A stretch of DNA of 64,000 nucleotides from Streptomyces atratus (lineage in GTDB: Bacteria > Actinomycetota > Actinomycetes > Streptomycetales > Streptomycetaceae): NCBI RefSeq assembly GCF_900119365.1, contig NZ_FPJO01000002.1, forward strand, positions 248,001 to 312,000, written 5' to 3'. Of this stretch, positions 52,916 through 61,377 are shown piece by piece. Under the pieces are notes generated by a model. That model saw nothing but the letters and a program-made list of their open reading frames with translations. It was not told the origin of the DNA and searched no databases. Position 1 is the stretch's first letter. Each line of letters begins with the position of its first letter. Both the position numbers and the translations under genes were made by a program.

Positions 52916-55309
52916 CTACCGCAGCTTCTCGTCCATGTGCTTCTTCTCGTTCGCCGGGGCCCCGGCGGCCTGCGGAGCCTTGAAACCGATGTCCTGGTAG
53001 TGGGGTGCCCCGAAACCGAAGGCGCCGACGTTCACCAGCTTCCGGTTCGCCGCCACGAGCTGCGGGCGCTGATAGAGCGGAATCGATCCTGCGGCGGCCC
53101 AGATCCGGGCGTCGGCCTGCTTCATCAGATCCTGGGCGGTGCCCTCGTCCAGCTCCGAGACCGCCTGGTCGAAGAGCTGGTCGATGTGGTCCGTACCGAC
53201 GCGGGTGTAGTTCTGCTCGACCAGCAGCGAGCCGTCGGTGGCGGGCACCGGCTTGGCGAAGATCGGGCGGTCGTCGGTCGCCGGGTAGGCGGTCGCGGGC
53301 CAGGAGTACAGGGCCAGGTCGTAGTCGCCGGAGGCGATGTGGTCCTGGAAGTAGCTCTCGTCGGACACCTTGGTGATCTCCGTACGGATGCCGACCGAAT
53401 CGAGCATCGCCGAGATCTTGTCCCCGACGCTGCGCAACGGCTCCGCCCCGGGGCCGGACGGCAGGACGAAGCGCAGGGTCAGCGGCTTGCCGTCCTTGCC
53501 GAGCGGACCGCGGCGCCCGTCGGCTCCCGGGGCGGGGGCCGCGGTGCCCGCGGGGGCGTACGCACCGGCGGCACCGCCCGGCCGCTTGTCCTGGGCGGAG
53601 ACCCGGGAGGGGATGTCCTCCGACGTACCGGACTCGGAGAGGTATCCGGCCTGGCGCAGCAGGGCGGAGCTGTGGAACGCGGCGGCGGGGGCGGGGGCGA
53701 GTACGTGGGTGGCGGCGCCGCCCGCCGGGTCGCCGTCGCCGGGCCTGCCGTCGTCGTCGCCGACGTTGTACAGCCCGTCGTCGGGGGCGGGCTCGCGCCG
53801 GTCCGCGGCGTCGCCGGTCTTGCCGTCCGTGCCGCCCTCCTTCCCGGCCGCCGGGCCCGTGCTCTTCTTCTCCTTCTCCGCGTCCTTCCCGCCCTTCTTC
53901 CCGGCCTCGCTGCCCGCCTTGGTGCCGTCCGGCTTGCTGACCGCGCCCTCCGGCGTCCAGCCCGCGTCGGCCAGCAGCGCCTGCGCCTCCTCGGTGTCCT
54001 GGCCGCCGAGCGCGTCGCTGCTGTCCTTGTACGCCGGCTGTCCGGCCAGGGCCAGGTGGCTGCCGAGCGGCCGGGCGGGCAGGCCGAGCGGCCCCAGCAC
54101 GGTGTCGACGAGCTCCTGGCGGTTCAGGGCGCGGGCGACCGCCCGGCGCACCCGGTCGTCGGCGAGCGGCCCGGACTCGCCGTTCAGCGCGAGCTGGGTG
54201 TAGGCGGGCTCCAGCGACTTGCGCACCACGTAGGCGCTCAGCCCGCCCTGCTCGGCGGCATACGCCTCGGCGGCGGCCCGGCTCTTCTCCCTGGCCGCCC
54301 GCGCGGCGGCCGCCTGCTCGGCGTTCGAGCCGTGTGCCGCGGCCCAGGAGCGCAGGGCGGCGGCCGGATCGGTCGCGGCGCCGGGCCCCTGGGCGAGCGG
54401 CTGCCCGTTCACGCCCTTGCCGCCGGCCGCCTGCGCGATCCGGTGCGCGGCCGCGGCGTCGACGTCGGCCACATCGACCTTGCCCGCGGCCAGCGCCTCG
54501 GTCCGGTCCCGCGGCGCCACGGCCCGGAAGACCAGCGAGTCGAGCTTGGCCGGGCTGCCCCACCAGCGCGGGTTGCGGACCAGGGTGACCTCGCCCGTCT
54601 TCTTGTCCACCCCGCGCAGCCGGAACGGACCGGCGGTCGCCTTGAGGGTGGTCCGGGCTCCGTCGTTGAAGGCGTTCGGGGAACCGGTCACCTCCTTCGG
54701 GTACAGCGGGGAGAACAGCGAGCGCCAGTCCGCGTACGGCTTGGCGAAGGTGACCCGTACCTCCAGGTCGTCGGCGCCGCGCTCGATCTTCTCGATGCGG
54801 TCGTAGCCGGCGTTGCGGGCGGTCCAGAACGCCGAGTCCTGACCGCTCAGCGCCCGCCACTGGGCGACGAAGTCGGGCGCCCCGATCTCCCGGCCGTCGC
54901 TCCACACCACCTGCTGGTTGAGCCGGTAGAGCACCACCTGCCTGGGCTCGCTCTCGACCACCTTCGCTGACTCCAGATAGTCCGGATTCAGCTGCGGCCT
55001 GCCCTTGGCGTCCAGCGGGAAGAGCGTCGGCAGCAGGGCGCCGGTGATCCGGGTGGTGGAGCTGTCGGCGTCCGCCTGGAAGGCGTTGAGGGTGGCGGGC
55101 ACGGAGTCGATCGCCCAGTCGACCGTGCCGCCCACGGCGACCAGGTCGCGGCCGGTGACCGCGATGTCCTGGGGAACGACCCCGGCGGCGGAGCCGTCGT
55201 CGCCGGAGCTGCAGCCCGCCAGCACGGGGAGCGTCAGCACACCCGTCGTGAGGAGTGCGAGGGAGCGGCGCTTTCGGGCCATCCCCCGCGGGACGCCGAC
55301 GTGGGACAT
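52916..55309 (-). CDS. Large family 5 substrate-binding lipoprotein, MppA/OppA-like
   Basis: A 797-residue binding lipoprotein, some 200 residues longer than the family norm. The lipobox is VLAGC with C33. The N-lobe is recognisable (GTVDWAIDSVPATLNAFQAD, PKEVTGSPNAFN, LVRNPRWWGSPAKLD), as is the C-lobe (LRFVLPSGPGAEPL, DYDLALYSWPATAYP). The extra length is charged low-complexity sequence at about 458-536 (Lys/Gly/Glu/Ser) and Ala/Pro-rich sequence at 575-606. No permease or ATPase gene adjoins it, so it may serve one of the nearby importers or have another role. ATG 55309 has GGAGGTATCAGCC upstream. Confidence 0.85.
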   Translation of the reverse strand: MSHVGVPRGMARKRRSLALLTTGVLTLPVLAGCSSGDDGSAAGVVPQDIAVTGRDLVAVGGTVDWAIDSVPATLNAFQADADSSTTRITGALLPTLFPLDAKGRPQLNPDYLESAKVVESEPRQVVLYRLNQQVVWSDGREIGAPDFVAQWRALSGQDSAFWTARNAGYDRIEKIERGADDLEVRVTFAKPYADWRSLFSPLYPKEVTGSPNAFNDGARTTLKATAGPFRLRGVDKKTGEVTLVRNPRWWGSPAKLDSLVFRAVAPRDRTEALAAGKVDVADVDAAAAHRIAQAAGGKGVNGQPLAQGPGAATDPAAALRSWAAAHGSNAEQAAAARAAREKSRAAAEAYAAEQGGLSAYVVRKSLEPAYTQLALNGESGPLADDRVRRAVARALNRQELVDTVLGPLGLPARPLGSHLALAGQPAYKDSSDALGGQDTEEAQALLADAGWTPEGAVSKPDGTKAGSEAGKKGGKDAEKEKKSTGPAAGKEGGTDGKTGDAADRREPAPDDGLYNVGDDDGRPGDGDPAGGAATHVLAPAPAAAFHSSALLRQAGYLSESGTSEDIPSRVSAQDKRPGGAAGAYAPAGTAAPAPGADGRRGPLGKDGKPLTLRFVLPSGPGAEPLRSVGDKISAMLDSVGIRTEITKVSDESYFQDHIASGDYDLALYSWPATAYPATDDRPIFAKPVPATDGSLLVEQNYTRVGTDHIDQLFDQAVSELDEGTAQDLMKQADARIWAAAGSIPLYQRPQLVAANRKLVNVGAFGFGAPHYQDIGFKAPQAAGAPANEKKHMDEKLR

Positions 55310-55744
55310 GGCTGATACCTCCGGGGCCGGCCCGACCCACCCGTCAGCGGGTGCGCCAGATTGTGCGTTTTGGTGGCATTTGCAGTTGATCACACTGGTT
55401 CCGCCCATCCACTGAAAGCGCCCCCGCGCGAGAGGCGGCGCAGACACGGCGCGACGGCCCAAAACCTCACCCGTGCGGCGCAGCGGCCCCGGCTGCCGCG
55501 CCGCACGGACGAGGAGGACCGGCCACGAGGACCGGGCCGGCCAGGAGGATTCAGAGGCCACCCGGTGGACCTCTCGGCCGAGCAGCGTCACGATCGCCTC
55601 CGTCGTGTCACTCCGCGCCGGCCGGCGCGGCCGTGGTGGCCGGCCCCTCACGATCCGGCCCGGCGAGCACCGAGCGCTGGGCGGTCTTGCCCGTCACGCG
55701 GCGCGCGATCTAGGGTGAATGCGCTTTCAGAAGAGGGTCGGTAC
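55310..55744. other. Divergent promoter region between lipoprotein and LacI regulator
   Basis: About 435 bases without a supported gene; frames reading through it have no start signals. The plus-strand end carries a LacI-type operator (55716-55729) and a short upstream frame. The rest shows no strong structure. Confidence 0.4.
55716..55729. promoter_or_regulatory. LacI-type operator TGAATGCGCTTTCA before the regulator gene
   Basis: An imperfect palindrome around GCGC. It agrees at 12 of 14 positions with TGTATGCGCTTACA upstream of the sugar-binding protein gene, so the regulator probably controls both itself and the transporter. Confidence 0.6.
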
Positions 55745-55798
55745 ATGCAACAGCAGGTGCTTCGGCACGGAAGAAGAAGCGGACGGTCGGTCGAGTGA
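55745..55798 (+). CDS. Possible 17-codon upstream frame coupled to the LacI gene
   Basis: ATG 55745 follows AGAGGGTCGGTAC and runs 17 codons (MQQQVLRHGRRSGRSVE) to a TGA that overlaps the regulator's GTG start as GTGA. The regulator's own ribosome site is poor, so translation may depend on this upstream frame. It is too short to test by composition. Confidence 0.4.
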   Translation: MQQQVLRHGRRSGRSVE

Positions 55799-56853
55799 GC
55801 GCGCCAACGGTGTACGACGTCGCCGAGCGGTCGGGCGTCTCCATTGCCACGGTCTCGCGGGTCTACCGCACCCCCGATTCGGTACGCGCCCAGACCCGTG
55901 AGCGGGTCCTCGAAGCCGCCCGCCAGCTCGGTTACGTACCCAGTGGGAACGCCCGGGGCCTGGCCAGCCGGACCACGGGCGTGCTCGGCCTCTGCTTCCC
56001 CGACTACTCGGACCCGGACACCGAGAACGAGGCGGCCGCGACCGACGAGGACGACGACCACGCCTTCATGCTCTACTCCGACCAGATCATCCGGGGCATG
56101 GAACGGGCGGCCCGCCGCCACGGTTACGCCCTGCTGATCGCGGCCTCGCTGAAGGGCGGTCCGGAGAGCCTGGTCGCCAATGTCGCGGGACGGGTGGACG
56201 GCTTCGCGGTGCTGGCCGGCACCGTCCCCACCGCCGACCTCGAAGTGATCTCGCGGCGGCTGCCGGTGGTCATGGTGGCGGGCCGGCGCGGCATCGACCA
56301 TCTCGACCACATCGTCGTCGCCAACACCGACGGGCAGCGGACGGTCACCCGCCACCTGATCGAGGACCACGGGCTGCGCCGCCTCGCCTTCATCGGCGGG
56401 GAGGCCGCGTCCCCGGACGCCGAGGCACGGTTCGCGGGCTTCCAGCAGGCATGCCGCGAGGCGGGGCTCCCGATGCCGGACGCGCCCACCATGCGCGCCA
56501 CGATGATGACCCAGGCCGAGGGCTTCCGGGTCGCGGAAGCGCTGCTCGACCGGGGCGGGGAACGGCCCCAGGCGATGCTGTTCGCCAACGACCAGATGGC
56601 CGTCGGCGGGCTGCACGCGCTGGAACGGCGCGGGCTCGGGGTCCCGGAGGACATCGCCGTGACCGGGTTCGACGGGATTCCGCTGGGCCGGCTCGTGCGC
56701 CCGACGCTGACGACCGTACGGCAGCCCATGCGCCGCCTCGGCGAGGAGGCCGTGGAACTGCTGGTGCAGCGGCTCGCCGACCGGGACCGCGACCCGGTCT
56801 CCCTGATGCTGCCCGTCTCCCTGGCCCGCCGCGCGAGCTGCGGCTGCGGCTGA
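55795..56853 (+). CDS. LacI-family transcriptional regulator
   Basis: A 352-residue repressor. The N-terminal LacI helix-turn-helix and hinge cover 1-58 (TVYDVAERSGVSIATVSRVY, then ARQLGYVPSGNARGL). The periplasmic-binding-protein-like sugar domain follows, with an acidic insert near 75-90 (DPDTENEAAATDEDDD). It ends LPVSLARRASCGCG. It should bind a sugar and release the operators at 55716 and 58071. GTG 55795 overlaps a short upstream frame. It converges on the esterase gene. Confidence 0.93.
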   Translation: MSAPTVYDVAERSGVSIATVSRVYRTPDSVRAQTRERVLEAARQLGYVPSGNARGLASRTTGVLGLCFPDYSDPDTENEAAATDEDDDHAFMLYSDQIIRGMERAARRHGYALLIAASLKGGPESLVANVAGRVDGFAVLAGTVPTADLEVISRRLPVVMVAGRRGIDHLDHIVVANTDGQRTVTRHLIEDHGLRRLAFIGGEAASPDAEARFAGFQQACREAGLPMPDAPTMRATMMTQAEGFRVAEALLDRGGERPQAMLFANDQMAVGGLHALERRGLGVPEDIAVTGFDGIPLGRLVRPTLTTVRQPMRRLGEEAVELLVQRLADRDRDPVSLMLPVSLARRASCGCG

Positions 56854-56870
56854 CGGGGGCCGGCCCCCGT
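56853..56870. terminator. Short palindromic terminator between LacI and esterase genes
   Basis: An 18-base perfect palindrome starts at the last base of the regulator's stop codon and lies 8 bases before the end of the convergent esterase gene. Confidence 0.6.
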
Positions 56871-56878
56871 ACCGCCCC

Positions 56879-57874
56879 TCAGGCCCGGCGGCCCAGCCGT
56901 TCCCCGAAGAACCGCTGCCGGGCCGCCCGGAGCTCCGCCACCTCCGCCGCCGTGCCCTCGTACTCGAAGTGCCCCGCGTTCAGCACCAGCAGTTCGTGCT
57001 CACCGGCCAGCGCGTTGTGCACGGCGAACTGCCCCGGCGGCGGCACCGAGGGGTCGAAGAGCGCCGCGGCCACCAGCGTGGGCGTCTCCAGCCGCGTCGC
57101 GGCCGTGGCGGCGTCGAAGTACGGCAGCACCTCGGTGACCTCGGGGTGTCCCTGACGGTACTCCCGCACCGCCTCCCCGCTGCCGATGCACGGCAGGGTG
57201 AGCCGGAGCGGGTGGTTGCCGAAGGTGGGCACCGTCAGCTGCCCGGCCCCGAAGCGGTCGTCCCAGGGCAGCGCCAGCGCGCCCAGCCCGCCACCGAAGC
57301 TCTCCCCGAGGTACCCGAGCCGCGGGCCGCCCTCCCCCGGCGCCAGTTCCGGCACCAGTTCGCCCAGCGCCGACGCCGCGCACCACAGGTCCGCCACGCA
57401 GTCGCCGATGACATAGGTGTCGCGCGACTCGATGCCGTGCAGCACATGCGCGGCGGACACGTCCGGGATACCCGGGTGCAGTCCGCGCGACCCCATGCCC
57501 CGTACGCACGGCAGGATCGCCGCGGCCCGGGGCAGCGGCAGCGGCACATCGGGGCCCGGCTCGCCCCGGCCGCCGTAGCCGTGTCCGATGACGAATCCGT
57601 ACTCCGCCGGCCCCTCGACGGGCAGCGCCACCCAGCCGCCGAGCCGAACCCCGCCCACCGAGGTGAAGGTCACGCCGTGGATCCGCACCCCATCACGCTC
57701 CTCCTCCAACGGCCCGAGCTCCGGCTCCGTGGCGACCTTGCGGGCCTCCTCGTGGCGGGCCTGCCAGAAGGCGTCGAAGTCGTCCGGAGCGGCGGGAGCG
57801 GGGACGTCCAGCAGGTCCTGGAGCGTGCGCCCGTACGCGGGATCGAAGGGGAAGTCGTGTTCGAACGAAGCCAT
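56879..57874 (-). CDS. CE7-like acetyl esterase (acetylxylan esterase/cephalosporin C deacetylase family)
   Basis: A 331-residue alpha/beta-hydrolase resembling carbohydrate esterase family 7. Nucleophile S192 lies in LGESFGGG, the RG motif is RGMGSRG (125-131), catalytic Asp is probably in AALFDPSVPP and His in GHFEYEG. The usual CE7 motifs RGQ and GxSQGG read RGM and GESFGG, so specificity may differ. It has no signal peptide, so it acts in the cytoplasm, presumably deacetylating imported sugars. It is divergent from the transporter genes and may share their operator. Confidence 0.8.
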   Translation of the reverse strand: MASFEHDFPFDPAYGRTLQDLLDVPAPAAPDDFDAFWQARHEEARKVATEPELGPLEEERDGVRIHGVTFTSVGGVRLGGWVALPVEGPAEYGFVIGHGYGGRGEPGPDVPLPLPRAAAILPCVRGMGSRGLHPGIPDVSAAHVLHGIESRDTYVIGDCVADLWCAASALGELVPELAPGEGGPRLGYLGESFGGGLGALALPWDDRFGAGQLTVPTFGNHPLRLTLPCIGSGEAVREYRQGHPEVTEVLPYFDAATAATRLETPTLVAAALFDPSVPPPGQFAVHNALAGEHELLVLNAGHFEYEGTAAEVAELRAARQRFFGERLGRRA

Positions 57875-58068
57875 GGCCCCGACCGTATCGGCCCCGTCCG
57901 CGGCGGTACAGGCCGTTGATCATGGAGCCCTCAGCGAAATCGGTCACATCATCCCCAATTTCGCAAACAACACACTTACCGTGCCAAGTTGAACATTCAG
58001 ATGTCCAGCACGTTGCACGAGTGTGACCTAGCACCCTCTTGCGGATTCCCGAATCTCTGCCGCAGAGT

Positions 58069-58099
58069 GATGTATGCGCTTACAGGCAGCGCATACATC
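58069..58099. promoter_or_regulatory. LacI operator and 12-bp inverted repeat before the sugar importer
   Basis: GATGTATGCGCT and AGCGCATACATC form a perfect inverted repeat with a 7-base spacer. The left half contains TGTATGCGCTTACA (58071-58084), a LacI-type operator. It ends 25 bases before the start codon, so it lies at or just below the promoter. A CTCTG/CAGAG hairpin precedes it (58055-58067). Confidence 0.7.
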
Positions 58100-58124
58100 C
58101 GGATTGCTCAAGGAGGAGCCCTCC

Positions 58125-59375
58125 ATGTCCCGCACCGCCAGAAACGCCTCGATCGGCATCGCAGTCACGGCTGCGCTCACTCTCGGTCTCACCGCGTGCG
58201 GCAGCTCCGGTGGCGACGACGTCGCCGCGGACAAGAAGCAGACGCTCACCGTCTGGGCCATGGGGGCCGAGGGCGAGAAGCTCGCGGATGTGGCCAAGGT
58301 GTACGAGAAGGCCAACCCGAACATCACCGTCAAGGTGACCCCGGTCGGCTGGGACGTCGCCCACCAGAAGCTGGTCTCCGCGGCCGCCGCCGGCACGCTG
58401 CCGGACGTGGCGCAGATGGGCGGCAGCTACATGGGCGAGTTCGCCGAGCTCGGTGTGCTGGAGCCGGTCGACACCAAGACCTTCGACGAGAAGGACTACT
58501 TCCAGTCCGGCTGGGAGCAGGGCGAGGTCGACGGCAAGGCGTACGGCGTGCCGTGGTACGTCGACACCCGCGTCCTCTACTACCGCACCGACCTGGCCGA
58601 GAAGGCCGGCATCACGAAGGCTCCGACCAACTGGAAGGAGATGCAGGACCTCGCCACGGCCTACCAGAAGAAGGCCGGAACCAAGTGGGGCCTGTCCATC
58701 CAGCCCAGCGGCCTGGACACGGTGCAGAACTTCTACTCCTTCCTGTACTCGGCCGGCGGCGAGATCGTCAACGCCAAGGGCGAGGCGGTCATCGACAGCC
58801 CCGAGGCCGTCAAGGCGCTCAAGGAGTACGGCTCATACTTCGACAAGGGGCTCTCCAACAAGTCCGTGCAGCCCGGTTACGACGTGGTGAAGGACTTCGG
58901 CAACGGCCGCGTCCCGATGTTCTTCGGCGGCCCCTGGCACGTCACCCTGCTGAACGAGGGCCAGCCGCAGGTCAAGGGCAAGTGGGCGGTGGCCAACGTG
59001 CCCGCCGACAAGTCCTCCGTCTCCATGGCCGGCGGGTCCTCCCTCGTAATCTCCAAGGACAGCGAGCACAAGGCCGCCGCCACCGAGTTCATCAAGTACC
59101 TGACGGACACCAAGGGCCAGGCCGACTGGTACAAGCGCACCAAGGACCTGCCGGCCAACACCTCCGCCTGGACCTCCGGCGACCTCGCCGACGACACCAA
59201 CCTCCAGGTGTTCAAGAAGCAGATGGACACCGCCAAGTCGTCGCCGTCGCTGTCCAACTGGACGGAGATCACCGACAAGGTCGACCAGGCCATCGCCAAG
59301 GTCACCCAGGGCAAGGCGTCCGCCGAGGACGCGCTCAAGACGGCCCAGTCCCAAATCGAAGGCCTCGTGAAGTAG
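58125..59375 (+). CDS. Sugar ABC importer, extracellular binding lipoprotein
   Basis: A 416-residue family 1 solute-binding protein. The lipobox is GLTAC with C25. The mature protein starts TLTVWAMGAEGEKLADVAKV and has PDVAQMGGSYMGEFAELGVL, KAYGVPWYVDTRVLYYRTDL and GRVPMFFGGPWHVTLL. These are typical of oligosaccharide (MalE/CebE-like) receptors. ATG 58125 has AAGGAGGAG 8-9 bases upstream. It is the first gene of a binding protein, permease, permease operon. No dedicated ATPase is present, so the shared ATPase MsiK of Streptomyces probably powers it. Confidence 0.93.
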   Translation: MSRTARNASIGIAVTAALTLGLTACGSSGGDDVAADKKQTLTVWAMGAEGEKLADVAKVYEKANPNITVKVTPVGWDVAHQKLVSAAAAGTLPDVAQMGGSYMGEFAELGVLEPVDTKTFDEKDYFQSGWEQGEVDGKAYGVPWYVDTRVLYYRTDLAEKAGITKAPTNWKEMQDLATAYQKKAGTKWGLSIQPSGLDTVQNFYSFLYSAGGEIVNAKGEAVIDSPEAVKALKEYGSYFDKGLSNKSVQPGYDVVKDFGNGRVPMFFGGPWHVTLLNEGQPQVKGKWAVANVPADKSSVSMAGGSSLVISKDSEHKAAATEFIKYLTDTKGQADWYKRTKDLPANTSAWTSGDLADDTNLQVFKKQMDTAKSSPSLSNWTEITDKVDQAIAKVTQGKASAEDALKTAQSQIEGLVK

Positions 59376-59380
59376 GAGTC

Positions 59381-60370
59381 ATGCGCACCATGACCTCAAA
59401 GGCCGCGCAGACGGCCAAGGTGCAGGCCGGGCCGGGGGCCTCCGGGTCCCCGGCCACCGGGCCCGCGGGTCGCCGGGGCCGCAAGAAGTCGATGGGCGTG
59501 CAGAACGTGGCCGGCTGGCTGTTCTCCACTCCCTTCCTCGTCCTGTTCCTCGTCTTCATGGCGTTCCCGATCCTCGCCACGCTGGTGATGAGCTTCACCG
59601 ACTTCGGGCTGCGCAATGTCACGCACCCGCTGGACGCGAACTTCATCGGCTTCGAGAACTACGTCAATCTGTTCAGCGACGACAAGTTCCTCAAGTCGCT
59701 TTTCAACACGGCGTACTTCGTGGTGGTCGGCGTACCGCTGACGATCTTCCTCGGGCTGGTCGTCGCCGTACTGCTGAACAACGGCATCGACCGGGCGCGG
59801 ACCTTCTTCCGCGTCGGCTTCTACGCCCCGGTGGTCACGACCATCGTCGCGGTCGCCGTGGTCTGGCGGTTCGTGCTCGACCCGAGCGACGGGCTCATCG
59901 CGGGGCTCTTCTCCGAAGTGGGCCTCACCTCGCCCGACTTCCTGGGCTCCGAGACGCTCGCCATGCCGTCGATGATCGCGATGGCGGTCTGGCGCAACCT
60001 CGGCACGGTCATGGTGCTCTTCATCGCGGGTCTGCAGGCCATCCCCACCGAGGTGCGGGAGGCCGCGCGGCTGGACGGTGCCGGTGTCTGGCAGGAGTTC
60101 AAGGGCATCACCGTGCCCCTGCTGCGGCCCACGCTGCTCTACGCCACGGTGATCACGACCATCGGTTACCTCAATGTCTTCGAGGAGCCGTTCGTGATGA
60201 CCCGGGGCGGTCCCTCGGACTCCACGCTCACCGTCTCGCTGAACATGTACCGCGAGGGCTTCAACTTCTTCCACATGGGCTATGCGAGTGCCATGGCGTA
60301 TGTCCTCTTCGTAGTGATCATGGGCATCACGGTGCTGCAGCTCCGACTGCTGAAGGACAACACGAAATGA
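59381..60370 (+). CDS. Sugar ABC importer permease, MalF type
   Basis: A 329-residue permease with six helices after a 38-residue polar, Gly/Ala-rich N-terminus. The coupling loop is EAARLDGAGVWQEFKGITVP. It resembles CebF-like sugar permeases (WLFSTPFLVLFLVFMAFPIL first helix; VWRNLGTVMVLFIAGLQAIP). ATG 59381 lies five bases after the receptor stop with TAGGAG before it; ATG 59390 is an alternative. Its stop overlaps the next permease start (ATGA). Confidence 0.92.
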   Translation: MRTMTSKAAQTAKVQAGPGASGSPATGPAGRRGRKKSMGVQNVAGWLFSTPFLVLFLVFMAFPILATLVMSFTDFGLRNVTHPLDANFIGFENYVNLFSDDKFLKSLFNTAYFVVVGVPLTIFLGLVVAVLLNNGIDRARTFFRVGFYAPVVTTIVAVAVVWRFVLDPSDGLIAGLFSEVGLTSPDFLGSETLAMPSMIAMAVWRNLGTVMVLFIAGLQAIPTEVREAARLDGAGVWQEFKGITVPLLRPTLLYATVITTIGYLNVFEEPFVMTRGGPSDSTLTVSLNMYREGFNFFHMGYASAMAYVLFVVIMGITVLQLRLLKDNTK

Positions 60371-61275
60371 GCGCCACCAGTGCACCGGGCGCCGTCTCGA
60401 CGGCGCCGTCGAAGAAGCCCGGGGACACGCGGCCGTCCGCGCCGAAGAAGGCCCGCAACCCGAAGCGCGTCCTGGTCTACGTCCTGCTGTCGGTCGGCCT
60501 GCTGATCATGTCGGCACCGTTCCTGTGGATGGCCCTCTCGGCCTTCAAGACGCCACAGGACCTGACGGCCAGCCCGCCCGTGTGGCTCCCGACCGAGTGG
60601 ACCCTGGAGAACTTCCGGGAGCTGCTCGAAAAACTCGATCTGCCGCTGTACTTCATGAACTCGGTGATCGTGGCGGTGCTGGTCACCATCTCGAACCTGG
60701 TGTTCTGCTCGATGCTCGGGTACGCCCTGGCCAAGCTGAACTTCGCCGGCCGCAACAAGATCTTCGGCCTGGTCCTCGGCGCCCTGATGGTGCCCGGCAA
60801 CCTGATGCTGCTGCCGCTGTTCGTGCTGATGAGCAAGTTGCAGCTGATCGACTCGTACGCCGGTCTGGTGCTGCCGTTCGCCGCCGGAGCCTTCGGGGTC
60901 TTCCTGATGCGGCAGTTCATGCAGTCGATCCCGGACGAGCTGCTGGAGGCGGCCCGGATGGACGGCGCCGGTGAGTGGTACATCTTCTGGCGCATCGTGA
61001 TGCCGCTGGTGAAGCCCGCTCTGGCGACGCTGTCGATCTTCACGTTCCTGGGCTCCTGGAACAACTTCGTCTGGCCGCTCATCGCGACCAACGACCCCGA
61101 CAAGTACACCCTGCCGGTCGCACTGGCCACCTTCGCCACCGACCCCAACAAGGCGGGCGGCTCCAACGGCATGCTGATGGCCGGTTCCCTGCTGGTCGTC
61201 CTGCCCGTCGTGGTCCTGTTCATCGCGCTCCAGCGGCACTTCACCCAGGGCATCGCCACGGCCGGCATGAAGTAG
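60367..61275 (+). CDS. Sugar ABC importer permease, MalG type
   Basis: A 302-residue permease with six helices. The coupling loop is EAARMDGAGEWYIFWRIVMP, and QFMQSIPDELLEAARMDG is typical of the MalG class. It starts at ATG 60367, overlapping the previous stop by four bases. It ends ALQRHFTQGIATAGMK, the usual C-terminus. The beta-glucosidase gene follows after 102 bases. Confidence 0.93.
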   Translation: MSATSAPGAVSTAPSKKPGDTRPSAPKKARNPKRVLVYVLLSVGLLIMSAPFLWMALSAFKTPQDLTASPPVWLPTEWTLENFRELLEKLDLPLYFMNSVIVAVLVTISNLVFCSMLGYALAKLNFAGRNKIFGLVLGALMVPGNLMLLPLFVLMSKLQLIDSYAGLVLPFAAGAFGVFLMRQFMQSIPDELLEAARMDGAGEWYIFWRIVMPLVKPALATLSIFTFLGSWNNFVWPLIATNDPDKYTLPVALATFATDPNKAGGSNGMLMAGSLLVVLPVVVLFIALQRHFTQGIATAGMK

Positions 61276-61377
61276 GCCGGCCGGGCCCCGGCCCGCCCCC
61301 GCGGGCCCACCGAAACGTACGAGGCCACGGCCCCACACCCCGTCGGCCACACCCCTTCGTCAGAAAGACGGTTTGCG

